Positions 22,534 to 33,553 of a stretch of DNA of 64,000 nt are shown piece after piece. A model generated the notes under the pieces. It was not told the origin of the DNA. It did no database searches and saw only the letters and a program-made list of their open reading frames with translations. The DNA is taken from assembly GCF_021155765.1 (NCBI RefSeq), contig NC_060105.1:15223001-15287000 (forward strand), written 5' to 3'. Position 1 is the stretch's first letter; every line of letters starts with the position of its first letter. A program made the position numbers and the translations under genes. The DNA is from Diprion similis (lineage: Eukaryota > Arthropoda > Insecta > Hymenoptera > Diprionidae).

Positions 22534-25349
22534 GGGGTTACATGGGTTTCGTGAATTCAAAAAATCGATTATTTTTTTTTTTGCTTAATAATTTCTATAA
22601 CATCTCAAGAATATTCTCCTAAATTTTCAAGTCGATCCGAATAATAGTTTCAGAGATACAGCCTTTGGAAGGTGTGCGCTTCAAGTCAGGTATAGAAGGG
22701 TCAGCGCGCCTCAGGTATAGTGAGCAGCTGCTCGTCTATTGTTTGTCTGTCATTGTTGTATATAACTTTCACTTTCTAAGGACAACTATTTTGAAATATT
22801 TTATTTGGTGAATACTCATTGAAGAACGAGGTTCATTTGAGGTTATCCCAAGTTTCTATCGTAAAATTTATTAAAAACGTGGTATTATTAGTGGTTATCT
22901 AGTGTCAGTTGTGAAGTTGATAAACAATGCATAAAGTTACAAGAAAACAGTTAACCCTTGGAGCTCGTAGAAAAGATAGACCGAAAAAAAGGAGAAAGTC
23001 CTTTAATGGTAATAATCCGGAAACTGATGATAGTTCCTTCACGAGTACCTCAGCAAAAAAATTAAAAGGTGATGATAAAGAGCACGTGCCAGAAGAGTAC
23101 ACGCTCCAATATTCAATCATAGATTTTGCCTTGGTTTTCTCAACTCTCTCATCGTTTGTGCGGTGTTCTAACATTATTAAAAATGAAGATGATGATCAAT
23201 TGTGTAATGGTAAAGTACAGTTTAAGCAATGTTCGAAATTTGGTCTGGGATTTAAAATCGTAGTAGAATGTGAACGATGTGATCCGAAATATATTTTATC
23301 TTGTCGAAAAATCGGAAGAATGTATGAACTAAATCGCCGGTTCATTTTTGTTATGAGAATATTGGGCTTAGGGCTTGCCGGATGCAAGAAATTCTGCGGC
23401 TTGATGGACATAAGCAGTTCATTTTTAAATCAGTCTACATACGATTTTTATATTGATAAAATATATGAGTGTATTGAGACAGTTACTCAAACTCTATTCT
23501 CATCTGCTGCTCAAGAAGAAAAACAATTAACAAGTCTTGAAAACGATTTACAAGATACGACAGATGTGAGTGTTTCCGGTGACGGTACCTGGAAGAAACG
23601 AGGTTTCTCATCACTATATGGTGTGAGTTCACTAATTGGATATTATTCGGGAAAAGTGTTGGATGTGTTGGTGAAATCTTCTTATTGTAAGTTATGTGAA
23701 AGCTGGAAAAAAAAACTAGGTACTGCAGAATATGAAGAATGGAAAGAAGAACACATTGAAACAAATCAATGCACCGCCAATCACATTGAGGCATCAGGAA
23801 ACATGGAAGTCTCATCGGTTATTGAAATATTTAAACGCTCGATTGTCAAACATGGACTGAGGTTTGTGAATTATATAGGAGATGGGGACTCAAAAACCTA
23901 CTCTGGTCTTCTCAAAGCCCAACCTTACGGTGAAGATTTTGTTATCAATAAAAAAGAATGCGTTGGACACGTGCAGAAAAGAATGGGGACTCGTTTACGT
24001 GAGTTAGTAAAGAATACAACTGAGGAAAAAATAGTAAAAGGTAAAAAAACACAAAAAAAAACTCCTTCTGGCAAAGGTAAACTGACAAGTAAACTAATAG
24101 ACAAATTAACTGTGTACTATGGTTTGGCGATAAGAAGAAACTGTGAATCAGCGGAAAAAATGAAAGACGCTATATGGGCTACCTATTATCACTATAGCTC
24201 TACAGATAAAAAACCTCAGCACTATAACTGTCCAAAAGGTCCAGACTCTTGGTGCGCTTGGCAACGAGCATCAGCTACAAATACTCTTTCATCATTTAAA
24301 CATGAGTATACTCCATTACCAGATGAAGTTTTGATTGCTATGAAACCAATTGATGAAAACCTCAGTAAGGATGAGCTTCTGGAACGGTGTGTTGGTGGTT
24401 TCACACAAAATAACAACGAGAGCTTCAACCAGTTGATCTGGAAAATTACTCCAAAAATACTTCCTGCTGGTTCGAAGATTGTAAATATTGCGGCATTGGT
24501 CGCTGCTTGTATCTTCAATGAAGGAACATCAGCTTTATTATTGATTATGCACGGTATGGATTTAAAATTAGGCCGAAACTCCCACGAATATGCCCGAATT
24601 TCAGATGAAAACCGTGTGTGCGCAGCCGAAAAAAAATCTGCGAGCGAGACTCGCGAAGCTAGAATCCGTCATCGACAGGAGCAAAAGGATGCCCTGGACA
24701 TTGCAACTGCTGCAGGATCTTTACTTTATGGCCCAGGAATCGACGATTCACTGTAAGTTACAAAAAACATTTTTTTTCCACTTTTATTGTTACTCAAAAC
24801 TTTAAATGCGTTTTTCTCGAAACTGTGTTTTCAAAGTCGGTTGTCAAAAGTTCTCAGAAACTACTCAACCGATCTTGATGAAATTTTACACAGGTGTTCG
24901 AGATACAATTTACTCGTGCTTGTATGGAGGATTTTTTTTTTCAATCAAAACTATTTGACAAAAAAAAATGTCGAGCAAATTTGACCGAAATTATTATTTT
25001 TTTGGAAAAAGGTCTGCCAAAATTCCAATTTTTACTTTTTTTTTTTTTTCTCCATTTAAGCACGAGTTTATGGTCTTAACTAAAACACGTATTTTTTTTT
25101 TTTCATTTTAGATGATCCTGTCAGGAGTTATGCTGACAGCGCGGACGCACCTTTTTTTCGAGGGGTCACCGGAAATGACGTCACAATGGCGGAGTTTTAA
25201 TTTATTTTTTTTTGAAAATCTCAGAAATTATTCTTTAAATGTGTATCTTTAAGATAGAAAAAAGTTTGAATTAAATAAATTATTTTTTATATAGAAAAAA
25301 AATTATTGAAAATAGGCCTTTTTTTCCCCTACGAAACCCATGTAACCCC
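22534..25349 (+). mobile_element. Mutator-like DNA transposon with open transposase frame
   Basis: Perfect 19-bp inverted ends, GGGGTTACATGGGTTTCGT at 22534-22552 and its inverse at 25331-25349, enclose 2816 bp. A single 609-codon transposase gene lies inside (22927-24756). The element sits between two identical 73-bp direct repeats. The frame is uninterrupted and the ends are intact, so this looks like a young, potentially autonomous copy. The relative at 1868-6373 shares the gene and subterminal regions but has a long G-run at its tips. Confidence 0.85.
22927..24756 (+). CDS. Mutator-like transposase, 609 aa
   Basis: The product resembles the insect proteins annotated with a Mutator-like transposase domain. 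The N-terminus is strongly basic (residues 1-33, RRKDRPKKRRK), probably a nuclear signal. A cysteine-rich zinc-binding-like region (CNGKVQFKQC...CERC) lies at about residues 96-120. The core has FVMRILGLGLAGCKKFCGLMD (about 139-160), VSGDGTWKKRGFSSLYG, NYIGDGDSKTYSG and KKECVGHVQKRMGTRLR. The Asp residues in SGDGTW and GDGDSKT are candidate metal ligands. The C-terminal part has WCAWQRA, GGFTQNNNESFNQLIWKI and a tail ending LLYGPGIDDSL. Compared with the pseudogene copy, about ten residues (SNIIKNEDDD) are inserted before CNGK. ATG 22927 is the first in frame and no intron is needed. Confidence 0.88.
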   Translation: MHKVTRKQLTLGARRKDRPKKRRKSFNGNNPETDDSSFTSTSAKKLKGDDKEHVPEEYTLQYSIIDFALVFSTLSSFVRCSNIIKNEDDDQLCNGKVQFKQCSKFGLGFKIVVECERCDPKYILSCRKIGRMYELNRRFIFVMRILGLGLAGCKKFCGLMDISSSFLNQSTYDFYIDKIYECIETVTQTLFSSAAQEEKQLTSLENDLQDTTDVSVSGDGTWKKRGFSSLYGVSSLIGYYSGKVLDVLVKSSYCKLCESWKKKLGTAEYEEWKEEHIETNQCTANHIEASGNMEVSSVIEIFKRSIVKHGLRFVNYIGDGDSKTYSGLLKAQPYGEDFVINKKECVGHVQKRMGTRLRELVKNTTEEKIVKGKKTQKKTPSGKGKLTSKLIDKLTVYYGLAIRRNCESAEKMKDAIWATYYHYSSTDKKPQHYNCPKGPDSWCAWQRASATNTLSSFKHEYTPLPDEVLIAMKPIDENLSKDELLERCVGGFTQNNNESFNQLIWKITPKILPAGSKIVNIAALVAACIFNEGTSALLLIMHGMDLKLGRNSHEYARISDENRVCAAEKKSASETREARIRHRQEQKDALDIATAAGSLLYGPGIDDSL

Positions 25350-25422
25350 TTAAGGGCGAGGGGTATGCGCCTTGGAGAGAGTACATGAGGTAGCACGTCG
25401 GCCATATTGATGAGCTAAGTTT
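25350..25422 (+). repeat. 73-bp direct repeat, right copy
   Basis: Identical to 22461-22533 and starts immediately after the right inverted end of the Mutator-like element. It is followed by TGGGCGCCACG, the presumed continuation of the empty site. Confidence 0.9.
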
Positions 25423-26189
25423 TTGGGCGCCACGTTTAAACGATTCACTTTAGGCAGTATTAGTTTTTCGGTCAGATCGTTGCCATAAACTATTTTCTCG
25501 AACTGTATAGGTATGTACGAACCCAGCTTCAATTCTTTTGTATAAGAAACTGTGCAGGTAAGCACATTATTTTTAATTCCGGCGTACATTCTATAGAGGT
25601 GCAAAGCACCTGTACATAGAACCAGAATAATACTATAAGTATAAATGTGTACAAAGCAAAAACAGAAAAAAAAGATAATACAATGACAGAATGGACAGAA
25701 AATATCGGGTTGAATAATTCGTAAATTATTGTATATAGAACAAGCGTTGGTTTTAGCAACCATAAATATTGTCGTTTTTTCGGAGGAATTTTATTTATTG
25801 GATGAAAATATTATTAATTATAAATTGAATAGCTGCTGAATTGTTGCTATTTGTCGTTAGATGGAATGGAAAATATTCAATTTCGTTCGTTGAATATAAT
25901 TTTCAGAAGAATCACGGTATTCAGAGTTGGTAGAACCGGCCCTTGAATGCAGATTCAATTGCTACCTTCTGACCTAACCTATACAATAATAACAACCAAC
26001 TACACGTGCGTACACATCTGTGTGTGTCCGTGATATACGCATATATGGGTATACGTATATCTATTTAGCTCATCAAGATGGCTGACGACTCTGATTCCCC
26101 TTCCGTCTTTCGCCGCAACCCCGCAGGGAAAGACTCCGTCCATAAGTCCGTGGCAGAGTCCTTCTGTTTACCCTCCATAGGTATAGAGT

Positions 26190-26830
26190 TCAGTGCGTCC
26201 ATATACATATAATTTCATAGCCAGTTTCGCAGCTCCTCTGGTGAGTCGGCAGAGGAGTTGGTGACCCCCTACTTTCCAATTTAGCGGTTGCGGTAGATTT
26301 AAATCCGAATATTGCAATTTTAGATATTTATACGGGTTAAAAAACACAAACACAAATGTAAAGTCATGGTAACATGTGTATTAATGATAGAAAAATATGC
26401 AAATTACACGGAAAAATTAAAAATCAGTAATTTGAGTATCCATTAATATTGTTACAAAGGGTAATATCACCCGTTCTATTCCCCTTTCTAACTAAGTAGT
26501 CATCGCAAATAAAAGAAACGTAATATTTCAATGAATAAGGTTGCTGCGTCGACCGGTATTATTGTAAAAACAGTCTTATTTCGGACCTTAAACTAAAAAC
26601 ATTTACTTGCATTAAAAGCATTTTCTCGAAACATTTAATTATCGCCTTTGATCGATTTGCTAACTAAACTCACAAACCCACATTTTATTTCGAAACGCGA
26701 GTCCGTTTCAATATCTATGCTATTTACAGTTTTGGTATTTACAATATCACAATATTAATTTTTTCTATTTATTAACCTCTATTTATTCTTATTTTTATTT
26801 TCCTTCCAAATTTTCCAATTTTTTCATCTC
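26190..26830. repeat. Dispersed repeat shared with 21060-21420
   Basis: Shared blocks in the same order include TAGCCAGTTT, CTCTGGTGAGTCGG, CCAATTTAGCGG, GATTTAAAT, TTAGATATTTATACG, CACAAACACAAATGTAA and ACATTTTATTTCGAAACG. This copy is longer, with an extra 300 bp in the middle. Its position just ahead of a P-type transposase remnant suggests both belong to one P-like family, with 21030-21815 as a deleted derivative; that link is inference. Confidence 0.6.
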
Positions 26831-27076
26831 TTTGCTGAGACTGAGTTACAGTAGCCTGAACTGCAGTCTGTATTTTGTTTTCTTCTTTCATTCTCGCCGA
26901 AAAAACCTAGCTTGCCAATGAGATCTGACCCGTATGAAAAGTAGCATAAAAGCCCTACTGCTTTCTGTGCTACATAATTGTAAAAGAATGCACACCTCTA
27001 TGAGTATTCTTTCCACCACGATGATGATGTTACTTGCGTGTATTATGCTTCGTATAATTTCTTTGTAATGGTGTTC

Positions 27077-27752
27077 TCAAGCCAGTATGGTTTTAAATAC
27101 ATTTTCTGCAGCGTGAATGAGCCCATTGGTATCGGCGAATGTTTTCATTATCGTGAATAACTTATAATCTGCGTAGCTGGTGTCATCTGCGATAGACAAA
27201 ATCTGTTTGCATTGTACACATTTGTGTGATGTCAGACATTTTTTTAATAAATAGCCGCAGATATAGTAAACACCATTAGACTCGGTGAACTCCGGAGTCT
27301 CCGTGTCAGGAAGGCATTCACTAAGATCAGCGTCACTGATTTTAACTTGGGCAACAAGATGCGCAGTATCCGTTTGTATGTGATTCACGGTACTTAATTT
27401 AGCGAAAATTTCATTCCTGTCAGATTTACAATTAGCTAATTTTGAAATTTAATTCAGGTGAAAATCAGGATGTGTCGAATACCCATTTCAAATTGCATGG
27501 ATGACGGACACTGGGAACCGCCATGCTGCTAATAGTTGCGAATAAATGTTATAATGGGACTTGATTTTGACGCCTCGTACACGAATGTCGGATGCTGTAA
27601 TTTTCAACCAAATCGTCAAACAGCTGCATCACCGCGTTGATAGTAATCACAAACCCTCCAACGTATGGAAATTTTCGTTCCTTAAATGTAGCCTTTCCAC
27701 AATTAGTTGCGATGTTTCCTAAAATTTCGGAATGCTCCGAATCTTCCGACAT
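27077..27752 (-). pseudogene. P-element/THAP9-like transposase fragment
   Basis: Reading the minus strand from 27752: FPYVGGFVITINAVMQLFDDL then TRRQNQVPL resemble the family patterns GF-ITI-S---L--DL and T-RLNQDPLE of P-element and THAP9 transposases. After frame-breaking stops the homology resumes in 27388-27077 with YYICGYLLKKCLTSHKCVQC, matching the conserved Y-x-G-Y-x-x-K plus C-x-x-C region near the C-terminus. The N-terminal THAP domain and most of the catalytic core are absent. Dead remnant. Confidence 0.65.
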
Positions 27753-27759
27753 AGCATAA

Positions 27760-30400
27760 TTAGGTTTATTTGGGACTATTTTTCTGAAAAGAGAAGAGTT
27801 CAGTGAACCAAATGTTTTGTTAAGTCAAGATTATCAATTGTGACGTAGTATCATCGGAGCAAAATTTTTTAGGAAATATTTTTTTGTAAACTAAAGTATT
27901 AACAAATATTATACTAAAGATTTGGAAAGTATCTGTGCAGCAAGAGAGACCCACATTTTTGAATATTTGTTTAAATCAAAATGACGCTTTGAGATTTTGG
28001 GTTTCAAATTCAACAGATTTTCTCAGCTTAACTCAAAAACCCGTACGACTTTAGACCACTATGCTATCCCATTTTTATAGTGACAAACTTTTTCTTTCCA
28101 GTTATTGCGCAAAGATTTTATAGGGTGGGGTGGGTCGTAAATCACAAATATATTTATGTTATCGCTAAAGAAGTATGGTTCCTCTGAGGTGATACCATAG
28201 GCATATAAGAATATACTGCGTGCTTACATAATGGAGAAGCTAATATCTTTCATTTCATTGGAGTAACGCTTTCCATACTTATTCAAGCGGGCTAAACAAA
28301 GTTGAGTTTGAAACAAAACCCGAGCTTCGTTCGACAGATAAGGAACACTCGTCTAAAGCAATTTTTCAACTTTTGCTTTTTATAGTTTTAAATCCTAATT
28401 CAACTTCAAAAATTCTACTGTTCTTGAGCCTCACGATTTTGCTGCGCAAAGCAAGTATTGTTTTCTTCTGTACGGATGCGCAACGATTTAGACGTCAGGA
28501 TTCGCTTGACAATCCCGGGCAATAGGAATTACCAAGAGCCTCGGCATTTTCAAGTCTCGGCTTTGTTCGTTTGACGTTGTGTCTATTGTAACACACGTGG
28601 TTGGTAAAGAAAAGGGAAATAAATAATGGTTATCTGCAGATATTGATGATTGTAGTGAAAAATAGCCATGGTCAAAAAAATATGTTACCTAAAATGAATT
28701 CAAGAAATATAATGCGTTTCCTATGATCATGAAATACTTTCAACAGGCCCAAATGTCTATAGTTAGTCAAATCGTGTATACCCTATCCTCTTTGGTAATC
28801 AGGGTTCAATCGGGTTCAATGTGATTGGCGCTTTGTGAAATTTTTGCTGCAGCAACGCCATCTTATATGTACTCTGTTTTACACTTTCTATTATAACGCT
28901 AACTTTCTGTTGCCCTCAGTTGAGGACTTACCGTTGACACTTTAGCGCGATTCTTCAACTATTCGGTAAAATATTAAACGACGATAAAAGACACTCGTTG
29001 GGCGCCAGACGCAGACGCTTCAGCGTCAATTTTTAAACAAAACGGAAAAGATGAGATACGATAGCAATAATTAGAAAACCCGTTTTATGGCTGGCTAGAC
29101 TCACGTACTCACATGAACTGGAAGAGTGACAGTATATAAGGCAGTACGATAATTAAAGAAATTAGGAATTAAAGAAATAAAGAAATAAGCTTGAGTCAAA
29201 GAAATTAACAAGTCAATCAGTCATATATTGCCAAGTAGAGTCACAAGCAGTAGATCAGTCGAGTCTGTTACAAAAGGTAGTAAAGGATAATTAGTCAACA
29301 ATAATATTTTACAGGATTTCCGATGGAATAAAGTTGAACGAGCTTGAGCGAAGGTAACAGCTAACAAAAGAAAATTACTCGTAGGTCGGGATAAGCGATA
29401 CAATTCAAGAAGGCCATTTAAAACTACACGTCACTGGACAACATGATTTTACACAAGTTTTTGAAAAACGACACTACGAGAGTTATTACTTGTCGAATTA
29501 CAGCAAAAGCGAAACTTTAGCGGAAATCGGTAGTTGATGGAATTGAGGATAGCTCGGAACGGTAGTGACAAGAAATAAAATACAATTTACAATAAACGAT
29601 AACTAATGAGAGAGATTGACATTTATTAATAGTTTTCACAGATCGGTAGCTTAGACGAGAGAATATTATTTACAACAGTCAGAGATACGAGTTAAAATTT
29701 ACAAGGAAATTCGAAATTACAATAACGAAAGAATACAAAAATTTATGAAAGTAAGAGATTTAGAGAAGGGTTCGCACGATAAAGAAATAAACTAAATACA
29801 CCTGATCACGATAAGCAAAACTTAAATCAACAGAGGAATACGATATTCAAGAAACAAGAACAATTGTAACAGATAACAAGCAATACACAATTAGTAATAG
29901 GCGATAGAAAAAAGTTCGGTAGTATTTAGCGGCTTAATCTACGCTCGGCTGTTCTCCAAGTAACTCGATTTACGATACAAAAATCATGCACGAAGCAGAT
30001 AAAATGTTATAGGCGATACGATACAAAGTATCAAGCAATACTAGCGCAGAAAGAAAATATAACGATAGAAAAAGATGGTAGTAATTACAAAAGCAATTCT
30101 AACATAAAATTATAAGAATCAGAAAAAATCAGAAATACAAGATATTGTACTTCTTCAATTTGGGTATTTTTTATTCCATTCAATGGGATAATAATGTGAA
30201 TAAGGATTGGAAAAAGAAGTAAATGAATAATTGAAACTGTTTCACACATTAAGCACAATATTTAAATGATATTTGAATGATTACAATATTTAATATTTAA
30301 ATGAAGTACAATTTTTAAATAGTTTAATCGATTCACCTTTTGATACAGGTAAGTTGGCTAATAAATGATCATGGAATACTTTAATATTTCTTTCAAGTAC
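27760..30400. other. Long intergenic region, no gene seen
   Basis: AT-rich. From about 29140 to 30150 the plus strand is unusually purine-rich (runs such as AAAGAAATAAAGAAATAAG, many GATA and ACAATA motifs), giving long stop-laden frames. I recognise no coding motif, repeat end or RNA gene. Confidence 0.45.
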
Positions 30401-31490
30401 TGAATACCCACTGATGTCGATGATATTGCGACATTGGCGCGGATTTCGCTCGGTAAAGTAAGGTATAACTCCGAAGATATTGGTATTAGAAAAAAAAGTT
30501 ATAGGAAAAAGTTGTTCATAATTAAAAGATCTACAACTTTGATAATCGGTAAAATTTCATAAAATTGAATGGCTGGTGAGAAAATGACGAAAAATTAAAA
30601 ATAAGGAGAAAAAAAGTAAAATTTTTGCCTTTCGGAAGTAATAAATTGAAAAGTATTGATAATAAAAAAAAAGTTTCAGATAAAAAAGTTAGTTAATTTA
30701 ATTTAGAAGAGAAAAGGTCTCTACAATTTTTTGCCTAACACTAACCGTTCTCGAGATATCGAATTAAACGCGTTTTCATCGAAATGACCTTGAGCTGACC
30801 TTCGGAGAACCCCTCAAATTGGAATTTATGCCCAGAATACACCCCCCTATCGATCCTTCATAATCCCCAAACTAGGGAATTTTATGTTTATTCAACCCAT
30901 TTTCAGCCGTAATTTGACTGGACTAATACTTATAAATATTTTCATAAGTATCAATATTTTTATAATGTTTTTGTAAAATCATTTATCGAAAAAAATGAGA
31001 GAAAATAGATGAAAAATATTTTTTTGAGATGCCTTCAGAGTCGTTCCTGTACTGTGTGTCACTTATCCAACACAACTTCACAACCTCCTGCCGAGGCCAG
31101 GTTCCGACAAATAGCTGGCAGCATAAGTTTTTATGCCTTCTCAATTAATAAACTACCGTTAAAAAAAATCAGCTTTTATCATTTAAGTCATTTTTTTTTT
31201 CACATCATTAGGTCCATGGCAGGAGTACATCGTTCTACGATACAGGTGGCAGGAGGTGATTTTTTTTCTACCTGATATGTCATTAAACGATAGGTAAAGT
31301 TTCAGCTTTTATCATTTTTTTTGTCATTTACTCGTTTTTTTTAACAACATTGATAAGCGATGTCCCGCGATCGAGGTGGCAGGAGTGGATTTTGTTGATA
31401 GGCTATATTATTACAACAGATAAAAAGATGAACCAAGCTTTATCAAATAACACATTGAAAAATGTCGCTGGCTCCCGGACTAGGACGTCG
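30401..31490. repeat. Repeat-like AT-rich DNA with a degenerate ~140-bp duplication
   Basis: The phrase CAGCTTTTATCATTT occurs near 31172 and 31303. Each copy is followed by a T-run, a GTCATTTA-like segment and AGGTGGCAGGAG (about 31245 and 31374). The preceding 30470-30860 resembles the TA-flanked MITE at 644-1176 in style (CTACAACTTTGATAA, CTCGAGATATCG) but I could not align them end to end. Confidence 0.35.
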
Positions 31491-31493
31491 TGA

Positions 31494-31668
31494 GCACGGT
31501 CTTACATACAGGTCCTGCAAAAAACTGAAATTTGAGTGGTGGGGGTAGCCGCGTTATTGTCCAAATTTTTTGTGCCACTACTGGCCACTACGCGGCGCTG
31601 TCAGTTATTCATAGGCAGGGTCAAAGAGTATAGGATCCTATACTCTTTGGGCACGGTCTTACTTCATA
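31494..31668. repeat. Partial left end of the CACGGTCTTACATACAGG MITE family
   Basis: GCACGGTCTTACATACAGGT recurs here, and again as a 12-bp stub at 31650, just ahead of the full copy at 31669. Three starts of the same terminus in 180 bp indicate repeated insertion or local duplication at this site. Confidence 0.5.
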
Positions 31669-32315
31669 GCACGGTCTTACATACAGGTCTTGCAACGAAG
31701 GTAGTGGGGGTGGTTCATTTCACGTGCGCTTATTTATTTCACTTTGTGGACGCCAGGCCGGCGTTGTGATCGTGGGATGGATAATCACCGCGTGCGCAAT
31801 GCAGCGCCAACCTAATAAAAATATTATTGTTATTATTACAAGCAATGAATTGTTATGAATGAAAGTAGTTAATATAAACTTTGAACACCGAGCACTTTTC
31901 AGTTACTCTTGTTGTGCCGGTTTTACACCGCGGTACCGCACGTATTTTAACCATCAGGTTTTTTTTAAAGACGCAACAGCGTTTCACGCTGGGTCGAGTA
32001 CACTTTAGTTGAAATATTAAACAGTAAAGAAATTAAATATTGAACTTTAAATGAAAAATGATAATTATCAAAAACACGAAATAACTTTTATAGCACCGGT
32101 ATGACACAGTATGACGCACGTGCTGATTTTAGGTTATATGCTTCATTTCAAATATAATTTCGGTGGCACATTTTCATCCCTACCACACGTACTACATCCC
32201 TAGATAGCAGCGCCGCGACATGGCTATTTCAAACACTTAAAACACGGACAACAAGAGAACCACGCCGCTCTGTAGAAAATTGGCTTCGTTGCAAGACCTG
32301 TATGTAAGACCGTGC
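31669..32315. mobile_element. 0.65 kb MITE, copy B of the CACGGTCTTACATACAGG family
   Basis: GCACGGTCTTACATACAGGT at the left is inverted as ACCTGTATGTAAGACCGTGC at the right. About 28 bp of the ends match, extending into CTTGCAACGAAG. The interior aligns along its length with 11218-11818 but is better preserved at the tips. Non-coding; superfamily unknown. Confidence 0.75.
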
Positions 32316-32356
32316 CTAAGGGTAATGCATATTATGATGGTAATTGTATATGTAGG

Positions 32357-33547
32357 TTAGGGCAATTTTTTTTGAACGACTATTTTTTTTTCAGTCCCCA
32401 TCGAAAATTTTGTCCTATATGTCGAACAAAAAATGCCCTTAAAGTTATAGCCCTTAATATTAATATTAAGTACTCGCCCAGGGCGTGAAAAGATTTCCCA
32501 TATAAAATACACGTGAATCGAAGCGTTTTTTTTTCAAATTTCTACAACTCAGCGGAATTTTATAATATCACATTGGTCTTGGTCGCAATTTACGCAGAAT
32601 TTAACGATCTTCGAACGTGTCTAAAACGTCGTGAGTCCAACTTACACTGGTGAGATGGTACAGGTCACTAAAGTCGATTTTTACCCAAAATTGTCCATTT
32701 TTCGCTGTTATCTCCGAAATGATCAACTTTACCAAAAAAATGTAGAGGATAACTTTGTTGGAAATTTGATTTCCTACAAGAAAGGTCCAATAGACCAAAA
32801 TGCTCAGATTGATATTTCTTGAGATATCGGAATTCAACTTACTTAACGTATAAAATTTTTGTGTTCTATTGAATTAAACATTTTAATCTAATATAACCAA
32901 TAAACATTATGGTTTATTGAATCAAACGTTTTGGATTACTGATATTTCCATGGAACAGATCGAATGGATCGAATCGAATCGAAAAAAATAAAATTCCAAT
33001 ACAAAATCAATAATTTAAAACGTTTGATTCGATAAACCATAAAAGTTTTATACGACAAGAAGTTAAAGTTCGATATCTCAAGAAATATGAATCTGAGCAT
33101 TTTGGTCTATAGGACCTTTCTTGCAGGAAACTAAATTCCCAATAAAGTTATTCTCTACATTTTTTTGGTAAAGTTGATCATTTCGGAGATAACAGCGAAA
33201 AATGGACAATTTTGGGTAAAAATCAACTTTAGTGACCTGTACCATTTCACCAGTGTAAGTTGGACTCACGACGTTTTAGACATTTTCGAATATCGTTAAA
33301 TTCTGCGTAAATTGCGACCAAGACCAATATGATATCATAAAATTCCGCTGAGTTGTAGAGATTTGAAAAAAAAAAACGCTTCGATTCACGTGTATTTTAT
33401 ATGGGAAATCTTTTCACGCCCTGGGCGAGTACTTAATATTAATATTAAGGGCTATAACTTCAAGGGCATTTTTGTTCGACATATAGGACAAAATTTTTGA
33501 TGGGGGCTGAAAAAAAAAAAATAGTCGTTCAAAAAAAATCGCCCTAA
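32357..33547. mobile_element. 1.19 kb palindromic fold-back element with 6-bp duplication
   Basis: The ends TTAGGGC...(T)8GAACGAC are inverted at the other side. The arms are each over 500 bp and nearly perfect; they even encode the same 63-codon spurious frame on opposite strands (32631-32822 and 33078-33269). The direct repeat TGTAGG lies immediately outside both ends (32351-32356, 33548-33553), which supports the borders. The spacer is short and AT-rich. No transposase. Confidence 0.85.
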
Positions 33548-33553
33548 TGTAGG

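Larger units (their letters stand above)
22429..26153. mobile_element. Older inverted-repeat element hosting the intact Mutator-like transposon
   Basis: CCACGGACTTATGGACGGAG (22429-22448) is the perfect inverse of 26134-26153. Further in, GCCATATTGATGAGCTAA on the left pairs imperfectly with TTAGCTCATCAAGATGGC near 26067-26085. With the Mutator-like element and one 73-bp copy removed, the host is about 836 bp. It has no coding capacity. Confidence 0.55.

Noticed and set aside
22461..25422. 73-bp direct repeats as short LTRs of a retroelement
   Set aside because: They lie outside perfect inverted ends, lack TG...CA, and the internal gene is a DNA transposase.
32631..33269. Two nearly identical 63-codon frames on opposite strands, suggesting a duplicated small gene
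   Set aside because: They are the same non-coding arm of a palindrome read on each strand; no start context, homologue or splice support.
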